DNA from: Bacillus_BD sp963787345
GTDB lineage: Bacteria > Bacillota > Bacilli > Bacillales > Cytobacillaceae
Reading direction: 5' to 3'
Length of the DNA: 64,000 nt
NCBI GenBank assembly: GCA_963787345.1
Contig: CAWBCW010000036.1
Location: 62,001-126,000 of the forward strand
A program made the position numbers and the translations under genes. The notes beneath the pieces were generated by a model, which saw only the letters and a list, made by a program, of their open reading frames with translations, did no database searches and was not told the origin of the DNA. Numbering within the stretch: position 1 is the first letter of the stretch; each line of letters opens with the position of its first letter. Positions 51,922-59,635 of the stretch are shown here, piece after piece.

Positions 51922-52825
51922 ATGTTAAAAAAGAATTGGAAACGTCTTAGTATGGCTGCAGGCCTTTCATTAACTTTATTTGCAGCAGGTTGTGGATCAA
52001 GTGATTCAGACGAAGAAAATACATGAAAAAACCACTTCTGTTGGTAACGGTCAAGAAGTTGAATTAGCCTATGTTGAATGGGATTCAGAAGTAGCTTCAA
52101 CTCATGTTATCGGAAAAGTGTTAGAGGATTTAGGTTATGATGTAAAATTAACGCCTCTTGATAATGCCGTGATGTGGCAAGCAGTTACAACAGGTGAGGC
52201 AGATGCAATGGTATCCGCTTGGTTACCAGGAACTCACGTTTCTCAATATGAAGAATATGGCGATCAACTGGTTGACCTTGGTCCAAACTTAGATGGTGCT
52301 GCAATCGGACTAGTAGTTCCAACGTATATGGAAGATGTAAATTCAATTGAAGATTTAGCTGATCATGCTGAAAAAACAATTACTGGAATTGAACCTGGTG
52401 CTGGTGTTGTAGCTGCATCAGAACGCTCGCTGTCCGATTACCCAAATCTTGAAGACTGGAAAGTACAGACATCTTCAAGTGGTGCAATGGCAACAACATT
52501 AGGACAAGCCTATAAAAACAAAGAAGAAATTGTTGTAACAGGATGGACTCCACACTGGAAATTCCAACAATATGAATTAAAGTATTTAGAAGATCCGAAA
52601 GGCACATTTGGTGAAGCAGAATCAATTCATACGATGGTACGTCAAGGCTTAGAAGAAGATATGCCTGAAGCTTATCAAGTTCTTGATAACTTCTACTGGA
52701 CACCAGCAGATATGGAAGAAATTATGTTAGCTGTTCAAAATGGTGAAGATCCAGAAGACGCTGCTGTTGCATGGATTGAAGCAAACCAAGACCGTGTAGA
52801 TGAGTGGACAGAAGGAATCGAATAA
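51922..52825 (+). pseudogene. opuAC: Glycine betaine-binding lipoprotein gene, frameshifted
   Basis: The start at 51922 (site AAAGGAGA) gives a good lipoprotein signal, LSMAAGLSLTLFAAGC (Cys24), but this frame ends at a TGA at 52024-52026 after 34 residues. The whole mature OpuAC domain continues in another frame up to 52825 (EVELAYVEWDSEVASTHV... to the usual C-terminus). One surplus base, for instance in the A run at about 52013-52019, would explain it. The mature part could not be exported without the signal. Either a true mutation that disables OpuA or a sequencing/assembly error. Confidence 0.85.
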
Positions 52826-52839
52826 TTAAAAAGACAGAT

Positions 52840-52880
52840 AGACAAGTAGAGAGAATATAATCGCTCTACTTGTCTTTTTC
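52840..52880. terminator. Terminator of opuA (bidirectional)
   Basis: AGACAAGTAGAG (52840-52851) pairs with CTCTACTTGTCT (52864-52875), followed by TTTTTC; A-rich on the other side. Confidence 0.9.
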
Positions 52881-53462
52881 TATTTTATACACATCTCCAC
52901 TTTGTGTTAAATGCTTGTTCAATACCTCTGCCATCTTTTCTTTCATTTCCTTAGAAGTCACAATAAGACTGATTGGAAAAATCCTTTGTTCAATGATTAA
53001 CTCATAGCTGTCGTTGTTAACTTCCTTTGAATATCCATAAAATCTGTGGTCCTTATCAATCGGAATAAACTGAAAGGATTTAACTTTTTTCCAGGCAATA
53101 AAGCGACTGCCACATAATAAACCATCATCTACGATTGCAAACACATTAAGAAAATTATGTAAATTACTCATGGCGATCAATACGAATAAATAATATGACC
53201 ACGGAATCCCTCCCGTTATGATCCCTAAAATATACATTACGATCAAAAACAACAGCAATAGATAATATAAGATCATACCACCCTTATGATTCGCATACGT
53301 CGGAAATTTAATCGGCTTTTGAGGGTCTTTGCGGATTTTTAGCACTTCTTCCTGAGTCGCTGGCAAAATTGGGGGCTTTTTCATTTTAAACAAAAGCTGT
53401 GTGAATTTATAAATGTTGTAACCGATGGCTATGATCACTAAGATATTCATTACGAACTTCAA
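52866..53462 (-). CDS. Membrane protein of unknown function
   Basis: I do not recognise this 198-residue protein. Three hydrophobic segments are visible (about 3-20, 62-85 and 88-112), followed by a soluble part that looks like a PH-like, bacterial YdbS/DUF-type domain (FIAWKKVKSFQFIPIDKDH, then a Lys/Glu-rich end). TTG 53462 lies eight bases after GGGGG; GTG 53471 overlaps the site. It is convergent with opuA and shares its terminator. Confidence 0.7.
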   Translation of the reverse strand: MKFVMNILVIIAIGYNIYKFTQLLFKMKKPPILPATQEEVLKIRKDPQKPIKFPTYANHKGGMILYYLLLLFLIVMYILGIITGGIPWSYYLFVLIAMSNLHNFLNVFAIVDDGLLCGSRFIAWKKVKSFQFIPIDKDHRFYGYSKEVNNDSYELIIEQRIFPISLIVTSKEMKEKMAEVLNKHLTQSGDVYKIEKDK

Positions 53463-53795
53463 GCTCGTCACCCCCTTTGTTAAATGTAAACTTCTATTTA
53501 TTTAAGTCCCGTCCAAGCATAGAAAGGCAGAATATTACTCTTTTCGACATCCGGAGATAATAATCCTTTTTTGCTCGCTGAATATCCTTACTCCCCCTGA
53601 CCTTCCAAATTGTGTCATTTACTTTAACTTTTCAACTTGCCCCATGATAAACTGAATTATTTTTGATATACTAGTATACAAGAGCTGTTTGTAAGTGATT
53701 ATTATAATCACCCCCATATTTTTAAGAATATAGCATTGTTTATGGGAAAACCTATCATTATAAGAGTTCAATCTCAATTATAAAGGAGAATACAT
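53463..53795. promoter_or_regulatory. Upstream region of the GH3 gene with two palindromes
   Basis: No gene is seen. Two perfect palindromes lie 17 bases apart: TATACTAGTATA (53667-53678), of the kind bound by GntR-family regulators, and GTGATTATTATAATCAC (53695-53711). They are 85-130 bases before the start codon and may control the glycosidase gene or the divergent membrane-protein gene. Confidence 0.45.
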
Positions 53796-55556
53796 ATGAC
53801 AAAAGTCAATTTGAAAGCGAAGCCATTCAATCTTAACGATGAAGATGTTAAATGGGTACAAGAAACAATCAATTCAATGACCATTGAAGAAAAGATCGGT
53901 CAATTATTTGTTAACATGGGATCAAGTCGTACAGAAGAATATTTAACAGATACGGTCAATACCTATCATATTGGTGCTGTTCGCTATAATCCTGGTACAG
54001 CAGAAGAAGTCTATGACCAAAATAAGATTCTTCAAGAAAAAAGCAAAATTCCTATGCTTATTGCAGCAAATACAGAAGCAGGTGGGAATGGAGCTTGTAC
54101 AGATGGAACAGAAGTCGGCGTTGAAGTGAAAATTGGAGCAACAAACGATCCAAAATGGGCGTATGAAATGGGTCGTGTTTCGGGTGTGGAAGCATCTGCG
54201 ATTGGCTGTAACTGGAGCTTTGCTCCAATCGTTGACATTAACTATAACTGGCGTAACCCGATCATCTCAAGTCGTTCATTCGGTTCTGATCCAGATTTAG
54301 TTTTAGAAATGAGCCTTGCTTATATGAAGGGAATTCAAGAAAGTGGAATTGCCCCTGCAGCAAAACACTGGCCTGGTGATGGAATTGATGAGCGCGATCA
54401 GCATTTATCATTCAGCGTTAACAGCTTATCTACTGAAGAATGGGATAAAACATACGGTAAAGTATACAAAGGCTTAATTGATGCAGGTCTCCCTTCAATC
54501 ATGGCTGGACATATTCATTTACCAGCATATGAAAGACATTTTAATCCAGATATAAAAGACGAAGACCTAATGCCAGCAACCCTTTCCAAAGAGATTACAA
54601 CAGATCTATTACGTGGAAAATTAGGATTTAACGGCGTTGTTGTAACAGATGCCAGCCATATGCTTGGTTTAACTGGTGCGATGAGCCGAAGCAAACTCAT
54701 CCCTACATCCATTGCAGCAGGCTGCGACTTATTCTTATTCTTCAACGATCCAGATGAAGATTTCGGTTATATGATGGATGGTTACAAAGAAGGGATCATT
54801 ACAGAAGAACGTCTGCAAGAAGCATTAGAGCGGATTCTAGGCTTAAAAGCTAGCTTAGGGCTTCATAAAAAGGCAAAAACGGAAATCTTACTGCCAAAAG
54901 AAGAAGCACTAGCAAAAGTTGGTCTTCCTGAAAATAAAGCACTTTTCAAACAAGTAGCTGACAATGCCATCACATTAGTGAAAGATAAACAAGATGTTTG
55001 GCCTGTCACTCCTGAAAAGTACAAACGTATCCTATTAGTTGATGTTAAAGGCGTTCAAGGTGGATTCGGTGCCATGCTCGGCGGAAAAGAAAAAGCCGTT
55101 GATATCATGAAAGATTTACTAGAAGAGCAAGGTTTTGAAGTTGCTATTTGGGAATCAACGGAAGAAAAAATTATGAAACTTCCTGAAGAAGAACGTGCCG
55201 CAGCCATTGCCAACGTCTATGCTCAAAAGAGACCGATTTCTGAGTTAACGGATAACTATGATTTAATCATTAATATTGCCAATGTTAACCCGGGAACAGT
55301 TCAAAGAATTGTTTGGCCGGCAAGTAAAGGAACACCAGATATTCCATTCTATATCCATGAAGTTCCGACCATCTTTATTTCTGTTCAGTACCCATACCAT
55401 CTTCCTGATGTACCGCAAGTTAAAACATACATCAATGCGTATGACAGCAGAAAAGCCAACTTAGAAGTACTTCTTGAAAAATTAATGGGACGTTCTGAAT
55501 TTAAAGGCGAAAGCCCTGCAGATGCATTCTGCGGATTTGTTGATACACGTATTTAA
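53796..55556 (+). CDS. Glycoside hydrolase family 3, probable beta-N-acetylhexosaminidase
   Basis: A 586-residue GH3 enzyme. The N-terminal barrel (about 20-350) has the nucleophile Asp285 in VVVTDASHMLG and KHWPGDGIDERDQH (about residue 190), the region of the His-Asp acid/base pair of NagZ-type enzymes. A C-terminal GH3-C alpha/beta domain follows (about 375-560). No signal peptide is present, so it acts inside the cell on GlcNAc-containing sugars such as recovered muropeptides or chitin fragments; the exact substrate is inferred. ATG after AAAGGAG; strong terminator behind. Confidence 0.88.
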   Translation: MTKVNLKAKPFNLNDEDVKWVQETINSMTIEEKIGQLFVNMGSSRTEEYLTDTVNTYHIGAVRYNPGTAEEVYDQNKILQEKSKIPMLIAANTEAGGNGACTDGTEVGVEVKIGATNDPKWAYEMGRVSGVEASAIGCNWSFAPIVDINYNWRNPIISSRSFGSDPDLVLEMSLAYMKGIQESGIAPAAKHWPGDGIDERDQHLSFSVNSLSTEEWDKTYGKVYKGLIDAGLPSIMAGHIHLPAYERHFNPDIKDEDLMPATLSKEITTDLLRGKLGFNGVVVTDASHMLGLTGAMSRSKLIPTSIAAGCDLFLFFNDPDEDFGYMMDGYKEGIITEERLQEALERILGLKASLGLHKKAKTEILLPKEEALAKVGLPENKALFKQVADNAITLVKDKQDVWPVTPEKYKRILLVDVKGVQGGFGAMLGGKEKAVDIMKDLLEEQGFEVAIWESTEEKIMKLPEEERAAAIANVYAQKRPISELTDNYDLIINIANVNPGTVQRIVWPASKGTPDIPFYIHEVPTIFISVQYPYHLPDVPQVKTYINAYDSRKANLEVLLEKLMGRSEFKGESPADAFCGFVDTRI

Positions 55557-55575
55557 TCTACTTAAATAATAATTG

Positions 55576-55617
55576 AAAGCCCAAAACCCTTTTAAACAAA
55601 AGGGTTTTGGGCTTTTC
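55576..55617 (+). terminator. Terminator of the GH3 gene
   Basis: Perfect 18-base-pair stem (arms 55576-55593 and 55598-55615, loop AAAC) beginning AAAGCCCAAAACCC, then T residues. Confidence 0.92.
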
Positions 55618-55637
55618 CATGAAATCGCACAGTTTAA

Positions 55638-55645
55638 ATAATTAA
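55638..55645. repeat. Left target-site duplication of the insertion sequence
   Basis: ATAATTAA flanks the left inverted repeat; ATACTTAA at 57109-57116 flanks the right one. Eight bases is the usual duplication length for IS1595 elements; one base differs. Confidence 0.55.
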
Positions 55646-55671
55646 GGCTGTTTTCGTAAACTTTGTTGCTT

Positions 55672-55700
55672 TTATTGCAAAATAATTAATGTGATATAAT
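55672..55700 (+). promoter_or_regulatory. Promoter of the insertion-sequence passenger gene
   Basis: TTATTG (55672-55677) and TATAAT (55695-55700) with spacer 17, inside the left end of the element and pointing at the small gene. Confidence 0.55.
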
Positions 55701-55796
55701 TAGATAGTAGAAAAAGTTATATAGTAATTGTATAGGGATTTGAATATGATAAATTAGAGATAGAAGTCAAATTAATTTTTAGGAGGCGAAGCAACT

Positions 55797-55979
55797 GTGA
55801 CTAACAAAATTTTAAACTTCGTTGTTTTTGCTCTAATATTGTCTTCGGTAGTAATTAGTAGTTTAGAAGGACTTTACACCTTCAAAACGGTATTTTACAA
55901 TGTTGCATTGGCTATGTTCGTTTTGATTGTCTGTGTGTATCTGTATAAATATACAAAAAGAAACAAAAAGGCAGATTAA
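55797..55979 (+). CDS. Small two-helix membrane protein carried by the insertion sequence
   Basis: A 60-residue protein with two hydrophobic helices (about 6-24 and 32-50) and a basic end (KYTKRNKKAD). The GTG start has TTAGGAGGCGA ten bases upstream, a very good site, and the gene has its own promoter and terminator. It lies inside the inverted repeats of the IS1595-family element, convergent with the transposase. I do not recognise the product; immunity, membrane targeting of the transposase or a small toxin are possible ideas without evidence. Confidence 0.7.
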   Translation: MTNKILNFVVFALILSSVVISSLEGLYTFKTVFYNVALAMFVLIVCVYLYKYTKRNKKAD

Positions 55980-55984
55980 GCAAG

Positions 55985-56013
55985 AAGGGTAGCATTCGCT
56001 ATCCTTTTTTTAT
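55985..56013 (+). terminator. Terminator of the passenger gene
   Basis: AAGGGTAGC pairs with GCTATCCTT around ATTC (55986-56007), followed by TTTTT. It separates the passenger gene from the convergent transposase. Confidence 0.8.
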
Positions 56014-56016
56014 TGC

Positions 56017-57027
56017 TTATGAAACACCCCTAAGAGAATTGACTGTTGTATTATTCGATTTTTGACACGCTGAAATAAGCATTTGTTCTACACGTTTATC
56101 AAATGCCATATTCTTCCTCAATTCAAGCCAACGGAACCAATAGAGATAGTTGTCGAGATATTTTGTTGCAACACCTTGAAAACGCTCCATCCAAGTTTTT
56201 AGGCGACTATGAAAGTTATTGACATGCTGAATGTGGTAGATTCCTTTCTTTACACGCTGTTTTTGTCGTTCATTGATAGTTTCGTGCTGTAATCCTTTTA
56301 TCTTGGCAAATTTTTTATAATTCGTTGCTGTATCCGTACATAACAAAGCAGACGGGTGAATATACTCACCTATCACAGTATCAATTTCTTCGGCTTTAAC
56401 ACGACCTGTTCCTGCCTTCCGAGCAATAACGCTACCATTTCGGTCTTGTGCAACTACAACAGCAATTTTAAGGTTCGAAATACCTCTTTTTCCGTCTTTT
56501 TCTCCACGCTTCTTGGGTTTTCTATGGGTGATTTCGTTACCTTTCATAGACTCACGAAAGAAGGTTTCGTCACTCTCAACGATACCTTGCAATTGATTAA
56601 AACCAAGACTACCTAAAGCGTTCAAGATTTTATGTCTCCAATAAAATGCGGTAGAGATATGAATTCTCAAGCGTTCAGCGATTTTGGGAAGGGTATAACC
56701 TTCAACCATTAGTTCAAGATATTTCACCCACTTTTCAGGGTAGCGAGAGCCTGAAAATGGCGTATTAGTCATATCATTGAAAGATTTCCCGCAATCATTA
56801 CATAGATAGCGTTGTCTCGAACGATACTTACCGTTCCTCTTTACAGATGTACTTCCGCAATGAACACAACCCAAACCAGAAGCAAATCGGGATTCACGAA
56901 TACTTTTGAGCAGTTTAGTAATTTTGTCTGGCTCATCTGGAAAAAGGTCTTGTTTCATTGCATTAAATAACGCCATTTGCTCCGATTTGGTTAATTCGCT
57001 GAAATCCTCATATACATCTGTCCACAT
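56017..57027 (-). CDS. IS1595-family transposase (ISXO2-like)
   Basis: A 336-residue transposase. The N-terminal part has a zinc ribbon with CVHC (about residue 53) and CNDC (about residue 76), then an HTH region and the ISXO2-like catalytic domain: first acid in VESDETFF, second in LLCTDTATNY, and the HVNNFHSRLKTW segment in which Asn takes the place of the third acid, as usual in this group. ATG 57027 follows AAGGAGGCG; the upstream frame to 57051 includes this site. No stop or frameshift is seen, so the element may be active. Confidence 0.92.
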   Translation of the reverse strand: MWTDVYEDFSELTKSEQMALFNAMKQDLFPDEPDKITKLLKSIRESRFASGLGCVHCGSTSVKRNGKYRSRQRYLCNDCGKSFNDMTNTPFSGSRYPEKWVKYLELMVEGYTLPKIAERLRIHISTAFYWRHKILNALGSLGFNQLQGIVESDETFFRESMKGNEITHRKPKKRGEKDGKRGISNLKIAVVVAQDRNGSVIARKAGTGRVKAEEIDTVIGEYIHPSALLCTDTATNYKKFAKIKGLQHETINERQKQRVKKGIYHIQHVNNFHSRLKTWMERFQGVATKYLDNYLYWFRWLELRKNMAFDKRVEQMLISACQKSNNTTVNSLRGVS

Positions 57028-57112
57028 ACTTGAACGCCTCCTTAAACCCATTTATATCAACCTTTAAATAGTATGGTCAAGAAAGCCACAATCTATACGA
57101 AAACAGCCATAC

Positions 57113-57276
57113 TTAATAATAAAACTGATATTGATTTTTCCCTTTCTTTTTTGAATCATATAGGGCATGGTCCGCCTTATTAAAGAGGACCTCTGGCATG
57201 TTCCTACTTCTAAATCGCGTTGATTATAAACAAAAGGGGAACCTTTGTTTATATCCGTTATAGCAACTCCTAAGAA
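57113..57276 (-). pseudogene. Relic of a GGDEF-domain (diguanylate cyclase) gene
   Basis: Reverse strand: one frame gives LGVAITDINKGSPF (start about 57276) and a shifted frame gives NKADHALYDSKKKGKNQY followed by a stop at 57113. These are the end of a GGDEF domain (strand region, then the ADxALYxAKxxGxN motif). The frame is broken at least once and the N-terminal part is missing, so it is not functional. It abuts the right end of the insertion sequence. Further upstream (57280-57400) an open but unrecognised stretch contains GKTHEVARLIGFGQGML. Confidence 0.5.
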
Positions 57277-57627
57277 TATTTACAATAATTTCCGGTCAAT
57301 TAACCTATCAAAAAGCATACCTTGACCGAAGCCGATTAATCTCGCGACTTCATGAGTTTTCCCGGCTAATTCATAAAAAGAGCAAAAACAATCATGACAA
57401 TTGTCAATTTCAATCTAAAACGATACAAACTTCTTACATCCCCTTAGTTTAAGTCAAATGTCTTATCTTCCATTCTTATATAATACTAATTTCATAGATA
57501 GTTTTCTAAATAAAATTTAAATTCGGAAATATCACTTATAGGTCGATGATTTGTATCAAACTTTATAAATTCCTTTTCGATTGTCTTTCTAAAAGTTACG
57601 AATGAAATTTTTATTAATTTGACCAAT

Positions 57628-57671
57628 AAAATATCCAATTTGACAAATTTAGTTGTCAAATTGGATATTTT
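57628..57671. promoter_or_regulatory. 19-base-pair perfect inverted repeat before the XRE gene
   Basis: Left arm 57628-57646, right arm TTGTCAAATTGGATATTTT at 57653-57671, loop of six. The right arm contains the -35 box of the XRE promoter, so a regulator bound here would control it. It may be the site of the XRE protein itself. Confidence 0.75.
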
Positions 57672-57681
57672 ACTTTACAAT
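57653..57681 (+). promoter_or_regulatory. Promoter of the XRE-DUF3169 operon
   Basis: TTGTCA (57653-57658) and TACAAT (57676-57681), spacer 17, ending 19 bases before the start codon. Confidence 0.7.
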
Positions 57682-57700
57682 GCTATTATGAGGTGAGGAC

Positions 57701-57904
57701 ATGAAAACAAGGTTAAAGGAACTTCGCGCACGTGAAGGCCTCAATCAAACAGAACTCGCGAAACTTGCCAAAATTTCACGTCAAACCGTAAGTTTGATTG
57801 AGCGTGAAGGCTTTATACCGTCGTTATTAATCGCTGTTCGCATATCGCGAATTTTTAATGAGCCCATTGAAAATATTTTCTTTTTTGAGGAGGATGAGTT
57901 GTGA
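57701..57904 (+). CDS. XRE-family regulator (small HTH protein)
   Basis: A 67-residue Cro/CI-type HTH protein (LNQTELAKLAKISRQTVSLIE, cut: NQTELAKLAKISRQTVS near residues 15-31) with no other domain, as in the YozG/YvaO-like regulators. Ribosome site GAGGTGAGG. It overlaps the following membrane-protein gene by four bases. Such pairs usually work as repressor plus membrane partner. Confidence 0.9.
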   Translation: MKTRLKELRAREGLNQTELAKLAKISRQTVSLIEREGFIPSLLIAVRISRIFNEPIENIFFFEEDEL

Positions 57905-58584
57905 TAAAAACGATAGGAAAAATGCTGGCAGGTGCAGTGGCAGGATTTTTGATTATGTACTTTTTAATGGGTTTTCAGTTTAATGTAAATATCCCATTTC
58001 CATCCTTTGAATTAACAATCATTATTATGGTGCTTTCTATTTTATTAATTATTTTTAGCTTATTCGGTTATGCCAAAATTAAATCAGAGGTTAAAAAACA
58101 AGTCTCAGGTGACGAAGAAGATGAGCGTGATGTGCGTCTCTACAAACTCTATAGCGATATTATGCTTGCGGCAAATCTTTCACTGTATTTTTCAACCTTC
58201 ATGTTAGCTCTTATTGCCGTTACAGATCAGCCTAATGCATTTGTATTTATTAGCCTAGCTCTAATATTAACAAGTGTTTCATTAAACTTTGTTTATTCAA
58301 GTCTGGTTCATACGGTTTATCCCAATCGCAATCTCCCTTCTGCGAACGATAAGCAATATGCAAAAAAATTATTAGAGTGTAGTGATGAAGGGGAACGTCA
58401 TATTATGCTTGAAGGGATGTACCGTGCCTACACAAGTCTCAATGCATTGTTATTTTTTGCAGTTCTTGCCCTTATTGCCTATTCGATAATTTCAGGAGTA
58501 TCGCAATTATTCGGCATCTTTCTGATTATCCTAATTTTAATTATTACAAATACCCAATATATGTTAGCCATTCGTAATAAATAA
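57901..58584 (+). CDS. DUF3169-type membrane protein
   Basis: A 227-residue protein with six helices in three pairs (about 7-25, 35-57, 88-107, 110-135, 175-195, 200-222) and an acidic cytoplasmic loop (SGDEEDERDVRLYKLYSDI, about 72-90). It resembles the DUF3169 family, unknown in function and usually linked to a small XRE regulator, as here. The GTG start overlaps the regulator stop, giving translational coupling; the site GAGGAGG is inside the regulator gene. Confidence 0.8.
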   Translation: MIKTIGKMLAGAVAGFLIMYFLMGFQFNVNIPFPSFELTIIIMVLSILLIIFSLFGYAKIKSEVKKQVSGDEEDERDVRLYKLYSDIMLAANLSLYFSTFMLALIAVTDQPNAFVFISLALILTSVSLNFVYSSLVHTVYPNRNLPSANDKQYAKKLLECSDEGERHIMLEGMYRAYTSLNALLFFAVLALIAYSIISGVSQLFGIFLIILILIITNTQYMLAIRNK

Positions 58585-58683
58585 ATAAATAAATTGAGAC
58601 TATCTATGTTATCTAGTTTGACTCGGGGATATCTTGATGAAACTCAATTAGTTATGAACTGAAGTATATTCCAGACTATTATC

Positions 58684-58711
58684 TTGCAAATTCACTCATC
58701 CATTATATAAT
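58684..58711 (+). promoter_or_regulatory. Promoter of the guanidine riboswitch-ykkCD transcript
   Basis: TTGCAA (58684-58689) and TATAAT (58706-58711), spacer 16; the start point would be about 15 bases before the riboswitch. Confidence 0.6.
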
Positions 58712-58732
58712 TAAATATATCTAGGATTAAAT

Positions 58733-58826
58733 GTTTTCTAGGGTTCCGCAATGAAATATTGGTCTGGTCCGAGAGAAAACTCACAGCAACTGGCTGTGTC
58801 ACGGAGGGATAAAAGCCCGGGAGAAA
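58733..58826 (+). promoter_or_regulatory. Guanidine-I (ykkC) riboswitch
   Basis: Conserved blocks in order: CTAGGGTTCCG (58739-58749), GGTCTGGTCCGAGAG (58761-58775), a variable hairpin (ACAGC/GCTGT), and ACGGAGGGATAAAAGCCCGG (58801-58820). This is the ykkC class that senses guanidinium and turns exporters on. Confidence 0.95.
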
Positions 58827-58858
58827 CTGATTAAACAGTTTTCTCTCAGGGCTTTTTT
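58813..58858 (+). terminator. Riboswitch terminator before ykkC
   Basis: AAGCCC with GGGAGAAACTG (58813-58830) pairs with CAGTTTTCTCTC and GGGCTT, followed by TTTTT. The 5' arm shares AAAGCCC with the aptamer, so ligand binding can prevent its formation. Confidence 0.85.
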
Positions 58859-58891
58859 GTTATTCACAAGATAAATTTGGAGGTGTTTTTA

Positions 58892-59233
58892 ATGAATCGA
58901 TATTGGATACAAGTTTTTGTAGCCGCCTTTTTAGAAATCTTCTGGGTCATCGGGTTAGCTCATTCATACAACTTGTGGACTTGGCTTGGAACGATCTTTT
59001 GTATTATCGTTAGTAATTATTTAATGATTACAGCAGCACAAATTCTCCCTGCTGGAACGGTTTATGCTGTTTTCGTAGGGCTAGGAACAGCAGGTACAGT
59101 TATTTCAGAAATTCTCTTCTTTGGAGAATCCTTCAGATGGGAAAAAATACTTTTAATCCTCGTATTATTAATTGGCGTTATCGGCTTAAAGGTAGTGACA
59201 GATAGCAATGTTGAGAAAGGAGATGCATCTTAA
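58892..59233 (+). CDS. ykkC: SMR-family guanidinium exporter subunit, YkkC-like
   Basis: A 113-residue small multidrug resistance protein with four helices; Glu in FLEIFWVIGL (TM1) is the proton/substrate acid, and PAGTVYAVFVGLGTAG is the Gdx signature region. It pairs with the next subunit as an antiparallel heterodimer that expels guanidinium in exchange for protons. ATG 58892 follows GGAGGTG. Its stop overlaps the start of ykkD by one base, and the guanidine riboswitch precedes it. Confidence 0.95.
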   Translation: MNRYWIQVFVAAFLEIFWVIGLAHSYNLWTWLGTIFCIIVSNYLMITAAQILPAGTVYAVFVGLGTAGTVISEILFFGESFRWEKILLILVLLIGVIGLKVVTDSNVEKGDAS

Positions 59234-59547
59234 TGGCTTGGTTTGCTCTTATTATTGCAGGCTTATTGGAGACATTTGGGGTAGCAATGATTAACCAATT
59301 ACAAAAAACACGAAATTGGCAAACGCTCCTTTTATTAATACTTGGATTTGGCTCAAGCCTTGCATTATTAAGTTATTCTCTGCAATTTTTACCAATGGGT
59401 ACAGCCTATGCGATATGGACAGGAATCGGAGTCGTTGGCGGCGCCTTGGTTGGAATGACCTTTTACGGTGAGTCCAAGGACTGGAAAAGACTAGTTTTTA
59501 TCGCGATGATATTAAGTTCTGCGGTAGGGTTAAAACTAGTTTCATAA
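59233..59547 (+). CDS. ykkD: SMR-family guanidinium exporter subunit, YkkD-like
   Basis: A 104-residue SMR protein, partner of YkkC. Glu in GLLETFGVAM (TM1) and PMGTAYAIWTGIGVVGG are intact, and four helices are evident. The overlapping stop and start (TAATG) couples its translation to ykkC. The ribosome site AAAGGAGA lies in the end of ykkC. The two subunits form one operon under the riboswitch. Confidence 0.95.
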   Translation: MAWFALIIAGLLETFGVAMINQLQKTRNWQTLLLLILGFGSSLALLSYSLQFLPMGTAYAIWTGIGVVGGALVGMTFYGESKDWKRLVFIAMILSSAVGLKLVS

Positions 59548-59552
59548 TAAAA

Positions 59553-59592
59553 AGGTGTTAGGCACCTTTCAGAAATCCGAAAGATGCCTAAC
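59553..59592 (-). terminator. Hairpin repeat acting as terminator of the uppS paralogue
   Basis: Arms GGTGTTAGGCACCTTTC (59554-59570) and GAAAGATGCCTAACCCC (59579-59595) pair with two mismatches; on the reverse strand a TTTTTATT tract follows. Sequence relates it to the hairpin repeat at 35749-35787. Confidence 0.65.
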
Positions 59593-59635
59593 CCCCTCAA
59601 AAGAAGGTAAATATCCTTTGCGTCAATTCACCCGT

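Larger units (their letters stand above)
55646..57108 (-). mobile_element. IS1595-family insertion sequence with passenger gene
   Basis: A 1463-base element bounded by inverted repeats starting GGCTGTTTTCGTA (55646-55658) and ending TACGAAAACAGCC (57096-57108). The repeats extend with a few mismatches to about 28 bases. It contains an intact transposase gene (reverse) and a convergent gene for a 60-residue membrane protein with its own promoter and a terminator between the two. It sits between the GH3 terminator and a degenerate GGDEF sequence. Confidence 0.88.

Noticed and set aside
52024..52825. Calling the opuAC mature frame a gene of its own from TTG 51980
   Set aside because: That start lies inside the signal-peptide sequence in a wrong frame and has no ribosome site; a frameshifted opuAC explains the data better.
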